Assembly (NCBI GenBank): GCA_001898405.1
Contig: MKTW01000004.1
Coordinates: forward strand, 12,156 to 76,155
From: Sphingobacteriales bacterium 44-61
GTDB lineage: Bacteria; Bacteroidota; Bacteroidia; Chitinophagales; Chitinophagaceae
Reading direction: 5' to 3'
Length of the DNA stretch: 64,000 nucleotides
Shown: in pieces, positions 28,247-36,910 of the stretch
How the letters are laid out: every line of letters starts with the position of its first letter
How positions within the stretch are numbered: the first letter of the stretch is position 1
Position numbers and translations under genes: made by a program
The notes under the pieces: generated by a model
Told to the model about the DNA's origin: nothing
Databases searched by the model: none
What the model saw: the letters and a program-made list of their open reading frames with translations, nothing else

Positions 28247-29218
28247 ATGCAGAAAGAAGACGAAGTGCTGTTAAAAGAGAATAAGGATCGGTTTGTGATT
28301 CTTCCTATCAATTATCCCAAAATATGGGAACAATATAAGAAACATGAAGCCAGCTTCTGGACGGCTGAAGAAATAGACCTGGGTTCAGATATGAAAGACT
28401 GGACTTCGCTGAATGACGGGGAAAGGCATTTTATTTCCCATGTTCTTGCCTTTTTTGCCGCCAGTGATGGGATCGTGAACGAGAACCTGGCGGTTAACTT
28501 TATGAGTGAAGTGCAATTGCCCGAAGCCCGTTGCTTTTATGGCTTCCAGATCATGATGGAGAATATTCACTCTGAAACCTATGCCCTGCTGATCGATACC
28601 TATATCAAGGACCCCAAAGAAAAAGACCGCCTGTTCCATGCCATCGATACCGTGCCTGCAGTAAAGAAAAAAGCCGAATGGGCGCTGCGCTGGATCGAGA
28701 ACGGAACTTTCGCAGAAAGGCTGGTGGCTTTTGCCGCCGTGGAAGGTATTTTCTTCAGCGGCAGCTTCTGCTCCATTTTCTGGCTGAAGAAAAGAGGATT
28801 GATGCCCGGGCTCACTTTCAGCAATGAACTGATCAGCCGCGATGAAGGCCTCCATTGTGAATTTGCCTGCCTGCTTTACAGCATGCTGAAAAATAAGATG
28901 AGCCAGGAGCAAGTGTTCCAGATCATCGGTGACGCCGTGACGATAGAAAAAGAATTTATTACCGATGCATTGCCTGTTGCCCTGATCGGTATGAATGCAA
29001 AGCTGATGCAGCAGTACATCGAATTTGTAGCCGATCGCTGGCTGACTGAGCTCGGCTATCCAAAAATGTTCAATGCCACCAATCCATTTGATTTCATGGA
29101 AATGATCTCCCTCGAAGGAAAAACGAATTTCTTTGAAAAGAGAGTGGGCGACTACCAGAAAGCCGGCGTGCTGGCGAATAAGGAAGATCAGGCATTTTCA
29201 ACTGACGAAGACTTTTAA
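28247..29218 (+). CDS. nrdB: ribonucleoside-diphosphate reductase, beta subunit (class Ia)
   Basis: Small subunit that holds the diiron-tyrosyl radical needed for deoxyribonucleotide synthesis. With the ATG at 28247 (MQKEDEVLL) it has 323 residues. Ligands and radical are visible: D74 in [11 protein letters not shown]105 and H108 in MMENIHSE, and Tyr112 in [11 protein letters not shown], exactly ten positions below the E. coli numbers (84, 115, 118, 122). The sequence is of the eukaryote-like R2 group ([21 protein letters not shown]). The longer reading from 28190 would run into the riboswitch expression platform, so it is rejected. First gene after the cobalamin riboswitch; nrdA follows. Confidence 0.97.
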   Translation: MQKEDEVLLKENKDRFVILPINYPKIWEQYKKHEASFWTAEEIDLGSDMKDWTSLNDGERHFISHVLAFFAASDGIVNENLAVNFMSEVQLPEARCFYGFQIMMENIHSETYALLIDTYIKDPKEKDRLFHAIDTVPAVKKKAEWALRWIENGTFAERLVAFAAVEGIFFSGSFCSIFWLKKRGLMPGLTFSNELISRDEGLHCEFACLLYSMLKNKMSQEQVFQIIGDAVTIEKEFITDALPVALIGMNAKLMQQYIEFVADRWLTELGYPKMFNATNPFDFMEMISLEGKTNFFEKRVGDYQKAGVLANKEDQAFSTDEDF

Positions 29219-29241
29219 AGAGACCAACAATATAAAGACAG

Positions 29242-29293
29242 TTCCGGCAGGCCCACACAGACAAATAACTGCTTTCTGCAAAACCTGCCGGAA
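29242..29293. repeat. inverted repeat after nrdB
   Basis: TTCCGGCAGG (29242-29251) and CCTGCCGGAA (29284-29293) with a 32-base loop, 23 bases after the nrdB stop codon. No T-run follows, so it may protect the 3' end of nrdB mRNA rather than terminate. The 331-base nrdB-nrdA spacer holds this repeat and the palindrome at 29411. Confidence 0.6.
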
Positions 29294-29410
29294 TTAGGAA
29301 CGACGAAAAACCAATCTCTCGCATAGCTGACAAAACCATCTATTGCGATCGTCCAACGGACATCCAATATCCACTACTATTTGTTGTGAAGGAAGAATGC
29401 TGCCATGTAC

Positions 29411-29435
29411 ATGAACAATACATGTTCATCTTTTT
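29411..29435 (+). promoter_or_regulatory. ATGAACA palindrome in the nrdB-nrdA spacer
   Basis: ATGAACA (29411-29417) and TGTTCAT (29423-29429), five-base loop, followed by C and five T. It could be a weak terminator that lowers nrdA readthrough or an operator for a separate nrdA promoter. It does not look like an NrdR box. Confidence 0.35.
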
Positions 29436-29549
29436 CTTTCATGCTTTGTAAACCAAAAGAAGGAACTGTGGTTATTTAAGTTCTTACTTAATAGCCCTAT
29501 TGAACCATTGACCAGGAAGAAACTACTAACCTATTAAAATATATCTGCT

Positions 29550-31976
29550 ATGCAAGTGATCAAAAGAGACGGGAAAAAAGAGAGCGTCAAATTCGACAAG
29601 ATTACAGCCCGTATTGAAAAATTGAGCTATGGCCTCGACAGAAGGTTTGTGAATTCAATTGATGTAGCAAAAAAAGTGATTGAAGGCCTGTATGACGGTG
29701 TGACCACCACCGAGCTCGACAACCTCGCTGCAGAAACAGCCGCTTCCCTCACAGTGAAGCACCCCGACTATGCATTGCTTGCCAGCCGCATCGCAGTAAG
29801 CAACCTGCATAAGAACACGACCAAGAGCTTTTCAAAGACCATGAAAATGCTTTACGAATGCGTGGATGAAAAATCAGGCAAATACGCTCCATTGCTGTCC
29901 GACGATGTTTGGCAGATCATCCACGACAATGCAGAGCTGCTTGATTCCACCATTATTTATGACCGTGATTATGGATTCGATTATTTCGGATTCAAAACAC
30001 TCGAAAAATCTTACCTGCTTAAGCTGAACGGTAAAGTGGCGGAACGCCCTCAGCATATGTTCATGCGCGTAGCTATCGGCATCCATAAAGAAGATATCGA
30101 CAGCGCCATCAAAACCTACAACCTGATGAGCGAACGTTGGTTCACACACGCCACTCCTACGCTTTTCAATGCAGGCACACCCAAACCACAGATGTCATCC
30201 TGCTTCCTGCTCACCATGAAGGAAGACAGCATCGATGGGATCTATGACACACTGAAACAAACAGCCAAAATATCCCAAAGCGCCGGTGGAATTGGTTTGG
30301 CTATCAGCAGCATCCGTGCTACCGGCAGCTATATCGGAGGCACCAATGGTACCAGCAATGGTATCATTCCTATGCTGCGTGTATATAATGACACTGCCCG
30401 CTATGTAGACCAGGGTGGTGGCAAACGCAAAGGTGCATTCGCTGTATACCTCGAGCCCTGGCACGCTGATGTATTTGAATTCCTCGACCTCCGCAAGAAC
30501 CACGGTAAAGAAGAATTGCGCGCTCGTGACCTCTTCTATGCACTGTGGATCCCCGACCTGTTCATGAAACGCGTGGAAGAAGATGGCTCCTGGAGCCTGT
30601 TTTGCCCCAATGAAGCACCCGGTCTGCAGGATTGCTGGGGCGAAGAGTTTGAAAAATTGTATGCACAATACGAAAAAGAAGGCCGTGCACGTAAAACCGT
30701 TAAAGCACAGGAACTTTGGTTTGCCATCCTCGATGCACAGATCGAAACAGGAACGCCTTATTTATTATATAAAGATGCGGCCAACCGCAAGAGCAACCAG
30801 CAAAACCTGGGAACAATCAAAAGTTCCAATCTCTGCACCGAGATCATGGAATACACTTCACCTGATGAAGTAGCGGTTTGCAACCTGGCTTCACTGGCCC
30901 TTCCCCGCTATGTGATCAATGGCAAATTTGACCACGATAAATTATACGAAGTAACTTATGAGGTTACCAAAAACCTCAATAAGATCATCGATGGCAATTA
31001 CTACCCTGTAGAAGAAGCACGCACTTCCAACCTGCGCCACCGCCCAATCGGTTTGGGTGTGCAGGGCCTGGCCGATGTGTTCATCCTGATGCGCCTGCCA
31101 TTCGAAAGCGATGAAGCAAAACGACTGAATAAAGAGATCTTTGAAACGATCTATTTTGCAGCAATGACCGCCAGTAAAGACCTGGCCAAAGTGAACGGCG
31201 CTTACGAAACTTTTGCCGGCTCCCCTGTATCAAAAGGTATCTTCCAGTTTGATATGTGGAATGTTGAACCAACCCTCCGCTGGGATTGGTACACACTGAA
31301 AGCAGAAGTGCTGAAGCATGGCGTCCGCAATTCCCTGCTGGTGGCACCAATGCCTACAGCCTCCACTTCACAGATCCTGGGCAACAACGAATGTTTTGAA
31401 CCATACACTTCCAACATCTATGTACGCCGTGTACTGAGCGGAGAGTTTGTGGTAGTGAACAAACACCTGCTCAAGGACCTGGTTGACCTGAACCTGTGGA
31501 CAGACGACATGAAGAACCATATCATGAGTCACAATGGTTCCATCCAGAAGATCAATGCGATCCCTGATGAGATCAAAGCGATCTATAAAACCGTTTGGGA
31601 GATCAAACAACGTGCGATCATTGATATGGCTGCCGACCGCGGTGCTTATATCTGCCAGTCACAATCCCTCAACCTTTTCGTAGATGCCCCAACTGCCGGC
31701 AAACTGACTTCCATGCACTTCTATGGCTGGAAGAAAGGATTGAAAACAGGTATGTACTACCTGCGTACCAAAGCAGCTTCACAGGCTGTACAGTTTACCG
31801 TGGAAAAACAAGGTGGCAAATCCGTAGAGCCACTGATCGACAAAACCAACCAGATCAGTAATGAAGGAAAAGCAGGCGATGCGGCGATAGCAGCAGCAGC
31901 GGCTAATATTGAACCGACTTTTGTGGAAGGAGCAGTTTGCACAATGCAGGATGGTTGTATCAGTTGCGGTTCTTAA
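29550..31976 (+). CDS. nrdA: ribonucleoside-diphosphate reductase, alpha subunit (class Ia)
   Basis: Catalytic subunit that reduces ribonucleoside diphosphates. An ATP-cone domain opens the protein ([18 protein letters not shown]). Redox cysteine C218 is in MSSCFLLTM, the radical cysteine C429 in NLCTEIMEY with N427 and E431, and the C-terminal shuttle pair is C803/C806 in the last residues CISCGS. The radical-transfer region with YY-type residues is present (GMYYLRTKA). 808 residues, eukaryote-like class Ia. It lies 331 bases after nrdB, a long gap for subunits that must be matched, so it may have its own promoter or depend on readthrough from the B12-controlled transcript. A terminator follows. 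Confidence 0.98.
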   Translation: MQVIKRDGKKESVKFDKITARIEKLSYGLDRRFVNSIDVAKKVIEGLYDGVTTTELDNLAAETAASLTVKHPDYALLASRIAVSNLHKNTTKSFSKTMKMLYECVDEKSGKYAPLLSDDVWQIIHDNAELLDSTIIYDRDYGFDYFGFKTLEKSYLLKLNGKVAERPQHMFMRVAIGIHKEDIDSAIKTYNLMSERWFTHATPTLFNAGTPKPQMSSCFLLTMKEDSIDGIYDTLKQTAKISQSAGGIGLAISSIRATGSYIGGTNGTSNGIIPMLRVYNDTARYVDQGGGKRKGAFAVYLEPWHADVFEFLDLRKNHGKEELRARDLFYALWIPDLFMKRVEEDGSWSLFCPNEAPGLQDCWGEEFEKLYAQYEKEGRARKTVKAQELWFAILDAQIETGTPYLLYKDAANRKSNQQNLGTIKSSNLCTEIMEYTSPDEVAVCNLASLALPRYVINGKFDHDKLYEVTYEVTKNLNKIIDGNYYPVEEARTSNLRHRPIGLGVQGLADVFILMRLPFESDEAKRLNKEIFETIYFAAMTASKDLAKVNGAYETFAGSPVSKGIFQFDMWNVEPTLRWDWYTLKAEVLKHGVRNSLLVAPMPTASTSQILGNNECFEPYTSNIYVRRVLSGEFVVVNKHLLKDLVDLNLWTDDMKNHIMSHNGSIQKINAIPDEIKAIYKTVWEIKQRAIIDMAADRGAYICQSQSLNLFVDAPTAGKLTSMHFYGWKKGLKTGMYYLRTKAASQAVQFTVEKQGGKSVEPLIDKTNQISNEGKAGDAAIAAAAANIEPTFVEGAVCTMQDGCISCGS

Positions 31977-32004
31977 TAAACAAGCTTAATCTGGACTATT
32001 GTAT

Positions 32005-32036
32005 AGAGCATGTTGCGAAAGTGGCGTGCTCTTTTT
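32005..32036 (+). terminator. intrinsic terminator after nrdA
   Basis: Stem AGAGCATG (32005-32012) with CGTGCTCT (32025-32032; one G-U pair) followed by TTTTT. It lies 29 bases after the nrdA stop codon and just before the convergent small gene. Confidence 0.8.
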
Positions 32037-32039
32037 GTT

Positions 32040-32375
32040 TTAGTTATACCGGCCTTTTTTCGCCTGTATCATTCTAATCACATCATCATGCTGCTGACCA
32101 TCTATAATATCCTTTAAATGGACTTGTCCTTCAGCATACTGAAGATGGATACGCCAGCCAGAGATTTTGTCAATATCAGCTCTATACACCTTTTGTTTAA
32201 TACCGGCGACCTTATGTAATCTGGTCTGCGGAAATTGACCCAATCTATGAGCACTGTTATCTTCCAGTTCAGCCAAAGACTCCAATAGTTGTATTCTCAG
32301 CCGGTTATCCGGAAGTATCTTATTTGCCTCATGAATAATTCCATACTCGTCCAGCAATGGTTTTATCTCTGCCAT
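32040..32375 (-). CDS. small protein with RelE-like features
   Basis: 111 residues, no signal peptide or membrane segment. The second half has the pattern LHKVAGIKQKVYRADIDKIS-GWRIHLQY followed by VHLKDII and a basic C-terminus (AKKGRYN). A strand-rich half with a late R-x-H/Y and L-x-D-I is reminiscent of RelE/ParE-type toxins, but I cannot match it to a named family. It starts 3 bases after the stop codon of the gene upstream (32379-32741), so the two are one transcript and probably one functional pair. Convergent with nrdA. Function unknown. Confidence 0.65.
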   Translation of the reverse strand: MAEIKPLLDEYGIIHEANKILPDNRLRIQLLESLAELEDNSAHRLGQFPQTRLHKVAGIKQKVYRADIDKISGWRIHLQYAEGQVHLKDIIDGQQHDDVIRMIQAKKGRYN

Positions 32376-32378
32376 ATA

Positions 32379-32741
32379 TTATTTCAATAATCCCTGATTT
32401 TTATACAATCGCTGCCCAATTTCTTTATAAACGCTATCTCCTTTTTCATTATCAACCAGTCGAAATAATGTCAACGATAGTTTATCAAAAATTGGATCAT
32501 CATCCACCGCCACTATCATCTTTTTCCCTTCCCCTACTTCAACAAGATATAACGAACTGGTAAGCCCATCTTTCAAATTGAACGAGTGAGGCATTGAAGC
32601 CCTTCCCGTGAACTTATCTTTTCCATTCAACAAAGAGCCGGATATAGAATTGATCGTTTTTTTTATCCGCTTTTGTAGAACCGGCAAAAGAGATTTCATA
32701 TCGTTATCAAACGGTTCTGTTATTAAAAACTCCAGATGCAT
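32379..32741 (-). CDS. small protein, partner of the gene at 32040
   Basis: With the ATG at 32741 (MHLEFLITEPFDNDM) the protein has 120 residues and is cytoplasmic. The alternative ATG at 32825 adds a hydrophobic leader, but that start lies only two bases from the terminator of the aminopeptidase gene, leaving no room for a promoter; a near-consensus -7 (TAACTTTA, minus strand, 32754-32747) supports the short form. Key patterns are LKDGLTSSLYLVEV, VDDDPIFDKLSLTLFRLV and YKEIGQRLY. The order helix-helix then strands resembles RelE-type proteins, but the acidic DDDP is unusual. Not assigned to a named family. Paired with the next gene, 3 bases away. Confidence 0.6.
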   Translation of the reverse strand: MHLEFLITEPFDNDMKSLLPVLQKRIKKTINSISGSLLNGKDKFTGRASMPHSFNLKDGLTSSLYLVEVGEGKKMIVAVDDDPIFDKLSLTLFRLVDNEKGDSVYKEIGQRLYKNQGLLK

Positions 32742-32827
32742 ACATATAAAGTTATATTTTATGCAATCTATACTGCCTGCAAAGAGCACCAAAGGGAGAA
32801 ACATCGCCACAAAATGTTTTTTCATCG

Positions 32828-32863
32828 AAAAAAAATCCCATCCTGCTTACACAGAATGGGATT
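32828..32863 (-). terminator. intrinsic terminator of the M1 aminopeptidase gene
   Basis: Stem AATCCCAT (32834-32841) / ATGGGATT (32856-32863), 14-base loop, with eight A on the plus strand before it (U-run on the minus strand). 22 bases after the stop codon. Confidence 0.8.
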
Positions 32864-32885
32864 CCTCTATCTTCAAACAAAACCC

Positions 32886-34856
32886 TTAAGGCTTTGTCCA
32901 TGTATTATTCGCTCCATTTGCATCCGGCAACACTTTATCCGGATCTATCACCACTTTTGTCACTTCCTCATCCGTTGGCAAAGCAAACTTCCAGGTTGCA
33001 TTATTCTGCCATATTTCCACCGGCAGTTTCTTACGTCCTGTTTTTCCGCTTGCTGTTGTGTACTCTACTGTAACCGGCATCGCCATTTGCTCCAGGTTAT
33101 CTATTGTCACCAAAGCACCTTTCTTGGGATCACCATCAATATATTCCACTTTGCTGATTGCCTGATCCAGCTGATAGGTTTCAATAAACACAGCTTTCCA
33201 GAACCAGGCCAGGTCCTCACCTGCAGAATTCTCTATGCTGCGGAAGAAATCCCAGGGAGTAGGATGTTTGTAGGACCAGTCGCGGATATACTTGCGGAAA
33301 GCATAATCAAACCGGTCCTGTCCCAGCACTTCATCACGCAGCAATCCCAATGCAAAACCGGGTTTGCTGTAGAGCAGGCTGCCGATATTTCTTTCAGTCA
33401 TGCCATCTGGCGTGTTCAGAACTGATTCAATTGTGCTGGAAAACAAACGGCTGCCATGTGCACTTCTTTTTGGTTGTGCATATTCACCTTTATTGAAATC
33501 ATCATCAGCAATGCCATTGATGAATGTATTGAAACCTTCATCCATCCAGCCATATCTTCTTTCATTGCTGCCCACGATCATCGGAAACCAGGTGTGGCCA
33601 AACTCGTGATCAGTTACGCCCCACAGCCCTGCTGTGCGCGCACGATAGCTGCAGAATACAATACCCGGGTATTCCATCCCGCCAATATTTGTAGCCACAT
33701 TCACGGCACAGGGATAGGGAAAAGGGAACCAGCGTTTGGAATAGTTCTCAATAGAACCTTTGGTATATTCTGTAGCGCGGCTCCAGGCATTTTGACCGTT
33801 GGACTCGATCGGATAAGCAGAAATAGCCAGCCCTTTCTTTCCACCAGGCAGGTTCATTCTCGCTGCATCCAGTATAAATGATTTGGATGATGACCAGGCG
33901 AAATCACGTGCATTGATGATCTTGTATTTCCAGGTCAGTGATGATTTGGAAGGCCTTGATGCAGGATCAGTTATTTCTGTGCTGTCGCGAATAACCACTG
34001 TAGCATCACTTTGCTTTGCCTGGTTGTATCGCTGCAATTGTTTTGCAGTAAATACTTCCTGGGGGTTCAGCAATTCTCCGGAAGCAACTACGATATGGCT
34101 GGCAGGCGCTGTAATGTTAACTTCAAAATCACCGTATTCCAGGTAAAATTCACTGGCACCGAGATAAGGGTCAGTATTCCATCCGCGAACATCATCATAT
34201 ACGCAGAGGCGGGGATACCATTGTGCAATGGCATAGATATCGCCATTCTTCGTAGGCTGGATACCCGTGCGGTCAGATCCATACTGGGGAACAGTATAAG
34301 AATACTCAATTTTCAGTTTCAATGCCCCGCCTTTAGCTGCCAAAGCATTGGCAAGCCTCACCTGCATGCGGGTATCATTAATAATATAATCTGCATTGCT
34401 GGCAGCAGTGCCATTCAGCAATTGCACTGACTTGATCTTATAACCGCCTTCAAAAGTGCTTTTGGCATCACCATAGCGGCTGCGGCCGGTTGCCGGCATC
34501 TTAGCCTGGCCACGGGATTCTTTGGTAAATAAATTCTCATCCAGTTGCAGCCAGAGATAAGGTAGTTTGTTCGGGCTGTTATTTTTATAAGAAATGGTTA
34601 CAGTTCCGCTTACTTCGTTCTTTGTGTCATCCAATTTTGCATTGATCTGGTAATCCACTTTGTTTTGCCAGTAAGCAGGGCCGGGTTCACCGGTGGCAGC
34701 GCGGTATTCATTACCACTCTGCGTGTAAAAGAGCGGGGAGAATAAAGCATGGGGATCATACTTTGATTGCGTTGGGGTGGCCGCTGGTTGCTGCGCATTT
34801 AATACGCCTGTAACCAGCAATGCTCCCATTGCCCATGCGAGCCTTGTTTTCGTCAT
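32886..34856 (-). CDS. secreted M1-family metallopeptidase
   Basis: A 656-residue zinc aminopeptidase-like enzyme with a signal peptide (MTKTRLAWAMGALLVTGVLNAQ). The catalytic zinc site is complete: H417-E418-x-x-H421 in DHEFGHTW and E440 in GWMDEGFN, 18 residues after the second histidine. The N-terminal part (about 60-330) has the strand-rich domain of M1 enzymes (VSGTVTISYKNNSPNKLPYLWLQLDEN pattern), and NIGGMEYPGIVF precedes the zinc site where GAMEN-type enzymes bind the substrate N-terminus. It likely cuts peptides in the periplasm. Single gene with its own terminator. Confidence 0.94.
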   Translation of the reverse strand: MTKTRLAWAMGALLVTGVLNAQQPAATPTQSKYDPHALFSPLFYTQSGNEYRAATGEPGPAYWQNKVDYQINAKLDDTKNEVSGTVTISYKNNSPNKLPYLWLQLDENLFTKESRGQAKMPATGRSRYGDAKSTFEGGYKIKSVQLLNGTAASNADYIINDTRMQVRLANALAAKGGALKLKIEYSYTVPQYGSDRTGIQPTKNGDIYAIAQWYPRLCVYDDVRGWNTDPYLGASEFYLEYGDFEVNITAPASHIVVASGELLNPQEVFTAKQLQRYNQAKQSDATVVIRDSTEITDPASRPSKSSLTWKYKIINARDFAWSSSKSFILDAARMNLPGGKKGLAISAYPIESNGQNAWSRATEYTKGSIENYSKRWFPFPYPCAVNVATNIGGMEYPGIVFCSYRARTAGLWGVTDHEFGHTWFPMIVGSNERRYGWMDEGFNTFINGIADDDFNKGEYAQPKRSAHGSRLFSSTIESVLNTPDGMTERNIGSLLYSKPGFALGLLRDEVLGQDRFDYAFRKYIRDWSYKHPTPWDFFRSIENSAGEDLAWFWKAVFIETYQLDQAISKVEYIDGDPKKGALVTIDNLEQMAMPVTVEYTTASGKTGRKKLPVEIWQNNATWKFALPTDEEVTKVVIDPDKVLPDANGANNTWTKP

Positions 34857-35013
34857 TTGATTGAGTTGTTTTTAAACGGCGGGATAAAATGCTGCTGATC
34901 CGCCGGGTGAATAGAAGCACTGAAAGTAAATAAAAAATGGAAACGAAAAAGGCATTTTATTTGAATGGACTATAGCGCCGCAATCAACGAGGAACCATAA
35001 ATAAAAGGAGGGA

Positions 35014-35958
35014 TTATCTCAATAAAAGCTCACAAGGCTTTAATCCTGTATGCTTTTTGAAAGCAGTGGAGAAATGTGAAATGGAAGAGTAACCCAGTAG
35101 CAAGGACACTTCTGTTACGCTCAGTCCTTTTTCATACAAAAGATATTTTGCATGCTCCATTCTCTGGCTTTGGTAAAAATCAAAGATGGTGGTGCCAAAC
35201 ATTTCCTTGAACCCTTTTTTCAGGTAGCACTCATTCATGGCTACTTTCCGGCTCAGTTCCTTGATAGTGATCGGCTCGCCGATATGCTGGATCAGCACTT
35301 CCCTTGCTTTCATGATCTTGTCACGGTCAGCTTCATTGGCCAGGAACTTGCAACTGATAGTGTCAATCTCTTTTTCACCGATCATGCAATCCAGGCTATG
35401 CAGCAGCAACATCTGGATCTGGGCATTGATAAAGATATTTTCGAGGGACCCTGTGTAGGTATTATTCAGCATTGCTTCCAGCACCATTCTTGACTTGCCA
35501 CAAAGCGGTAGGATCCTGGTAAAGGAAGAAAGTCGTTTAAAAGCCATCACTTCGTCACTGATCACGGTATCTCCGCTGAGACGGGGCTTTACAAACTGGG
35601 ATAATTGTGCGGGAGTGAATTTAAAACTCAACAGGTCTACACTTTCCTCTTTGAAAAGGCAGTCTTTGGAAGTATTCAGGCGGCACTTATCACATTCTGT
35701 TTCTTTCTGGCGGCAGTAAACATTCCCGCTGATGCAGAATTTCAGCTCAAGGTAACTTTCCCGGCCTTTGTCCTTTTCATAATGGTACACCATCATGCCG
35801 GTATCTTCCATATTCCATTGGGCATTACGCTTATAGCGCTTAATGGCATATTGCACTGTCCCGGGTACCTGCTGCTCCTTTTCGTGCAACAGGAATAGCT
35901 GCTCCTGCATGGGCGCCTGCTTATAGGCCAGTGTCCATATGTCCGGGGGTTGGTGCAT
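35014..35958 (-). CDS. AraC-family transcription regulator with N-terminal cysteine cluster
   Basis: 314 residues from the ATG at 35958 (MHQPPDIWTL). The C-terminal 100 residues form the two helix-turn-helix motifs of AraC proteins (ITIKELSRKVAMNECYLKKGFKEMFG and VTEVSLLLGYSSISHFSTAFKKHTGLKP). The N-terminal part has a cluster of five cysteines, C75, C82, C89, C92 and C100 (C-x6-C-x6-C-x2-C-x7-C), which could bind zinc or an Fe-S cluster; this is not common in AraC proteins. A minus-strand -7 element TAAATTTG (36018-36011) lies about 50 bases upstream, and a palindrome TTTAGTC-N4-GACTAAA (35969-35986) sits in the leader. Divergent from lpxA. Its targets are unknown. Confidence 0.88.
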   Translation of the reverse strand: MHQPPDIWTLAYKQAPMQEQLFLLHEKEQQVPGTVQYAIKRYKRNAQWNMEDTGMMVYHYEKDKGRESYLELKFCISGNVYCRQKETECDKCRLNTSKDCLFKEESVDLLSFKFTPAQLSQFVKPRLSGDTVISDEVMAFKRLSSFTRILPLCGKSRMVLEAMLNNTYTGSLENIFINAQIQMLLLHSLDCMIGEKEIDTISCKFLANEADRDKIMKAREVLIQHIGEPITIKELSRKVAMNECYLKKGFKEMFGTTIFDFYQSQRMEHAKYLLYEKGLSVTEVSLLLGYSSISHFSTAFKKHTGLKPCELLLR

Positions 35959-35968
35959 TGTGTGGGGT

Positions 35969-35986
35969 TTTAGTCCATAGACTAAA
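35969..35986 (-). promoter_or_regulatory. palindrome in the AraC-type gene leader
   Basis: TTTAGTC (35969-35975) CATA GACTAAA (35980-35986). Ten bases upstream of the start codon, after the candidate -7 element; possible autoregulatory operator or leader hairpin. Confidence 0.35.
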
Positions 35987-36010
35987 CACGCCAAAAGATT
36001 AAACAGTTTG

Positions 36011-36018
36011 CAAATTTA
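36011..36018 (-). promoter_or_regulatory. -7 element of the AraC-type gene
   Basis: TAAATTTG on the minus strand, an exact match to the Bacteroidota consensus TAnnTTTG. Confidence 0.45.
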
Positions 36019-36050
36019 CACAAAAAACTTCCATTTTGGGTTGTAAAAGC

Positions 36051-36058
36051 TAACTTTG
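36051..36058 (+). promoter_or_regulatory. -7 element of lpxA
   Basis: TAACTTTG, an exact match to TAnnTTTG. The expected transcript start (about 36063-36066) would fall in the left arm of the hairpin at 36062-36085. Confidence 0.5.
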
Positions 36059-36061
36059 CCC

Positions 36062-36091
36062 GTCACGTTCACTAACAAACGTGACTTTTTT
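36062..36091 (+). terminator. terminator-like hairpin in the lpxA leader
   Basis: GTCACGTT (36062-36069) / AACGTGAC (36078-36085), eight-base loop, followed by six T. It has the form of an intrinsic terminator but ends only 12 bases before the lpxA ATG. It may be a 5' end structure or a leader attenuator. Confidence 0.6.
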
Positions 36092-36103
36092 GTAATACGA
36101 CTC

Positions 36104-36910
36104 ATGATTCATCCGCATACATACATTCATCCTAATGCAAAATTGGCGACGAATGTGAAGATTGACCCCTTCACGGTTATACACCAGGACGTTGAAATAG
36201 GTGATGGCACCTGGATCGGCTCCAATGTGACTATTATGGAGGGAGCCCGGATCGGCAAGAATTGCCGGATCTTCCCGGGCGCTGTGATAGCCGCTATTCC
36301 GCAGGACCTGAAATTCCAGGGTGAATACTCCCAGGTATTTATTGGCGACGGCACTACCATCCGGGAATTTGTGACCGTTAACCGGGGTACCAAAGACCGG
36401 GATAAGACTGTTATCGGCAAAAACTGCCTGATACAGGCTTATTGCCACCTGGCCCACGATTGTATCGTAGGTGACAATTGCATTATGAGTAATAATACCC
36501 AGGTGGCAGGTCACGTAGTGATCGGCGACTGGGCCATCCTGGCCGGCATGTGTGCCGTGCACCAGTTTGTAAAGATCGGCGCCCATGCTTTTGTGGGTGG
36601 CGGTTCATTGGTTGGCAAAGACGTTCCTCCTTATATAAAAGCAGGCCGCACTCCCCTGAGCTATGCAGGGGTAAACTCCATCGGCCTCAAACGCCGTGGC
36701 TTCAGTGTAGACAGGATCAACCAGATCCTGGACATTTATCGTGTATTATACAACAAGGGAATGAATACCAGCCAGGCAGTTGAATATATTGAAGAAGAAA
36801 TGCCTGCTACGGATGAACGGGATGAGATACTGACCTTTATCCGTGAAAGCGGAAGAGGTATCATCAAACGTTACACCAAAGGCAATGGCGATGATGATCT
36901 CCCTATCTGA
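36104..36910 (+). CDS. lpxA: acyl-ACP--UDP-N-acetylglucosamine O-acyltransferase
   Basis: First step of lipid A synthesis: moves a hydroxyacyl chain from ACP to UDP-GlcNAc in the cytoplasm. From the ATG at 36104 (MIHPHTYIHPNAKL) it has 268 residues, close to the E. coli 262. Hexapeptide repeats of the left-handed beta helix run through residues 5-190 (IGDGTWIGSNVTIMEGARIG and similar). The catalytic histidine is in IQAYCHLAHDC. The C-terminal helical part (GFSVDRINQILDIYRVLY) is typical. The longer reading to 36056 would include the leader hairpin, so it is rejected. Not next to lpxD/lpxC/fabZ here. The ABC ATPase gene overlaps its end. Confidence 0.97.
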   Translation: MIHPHTYIHPNAKLATNVKIDPFTVIHQDVEIGDGTWIGSNVTIMEGARIGKNCRIFPGAVIAAIPQDLKFQGEYSQVFIGDGTTIREFVTVNRGTKDRDKTVIGKNCLIQAYCHLAHDCIVGDNCIMSNNTQVAGHVVIGDWAILAGMCAVHQFVKIGAHAFVGGGSLVGKDVPPYIKAGRTPLSYAGVNSIGLKRRGFSVDRINQILDIYRVLYNKGMNTSQAVEYIEEEMPATDERDEILTFIRESGRGIIKRYTKGNGDDDLPI

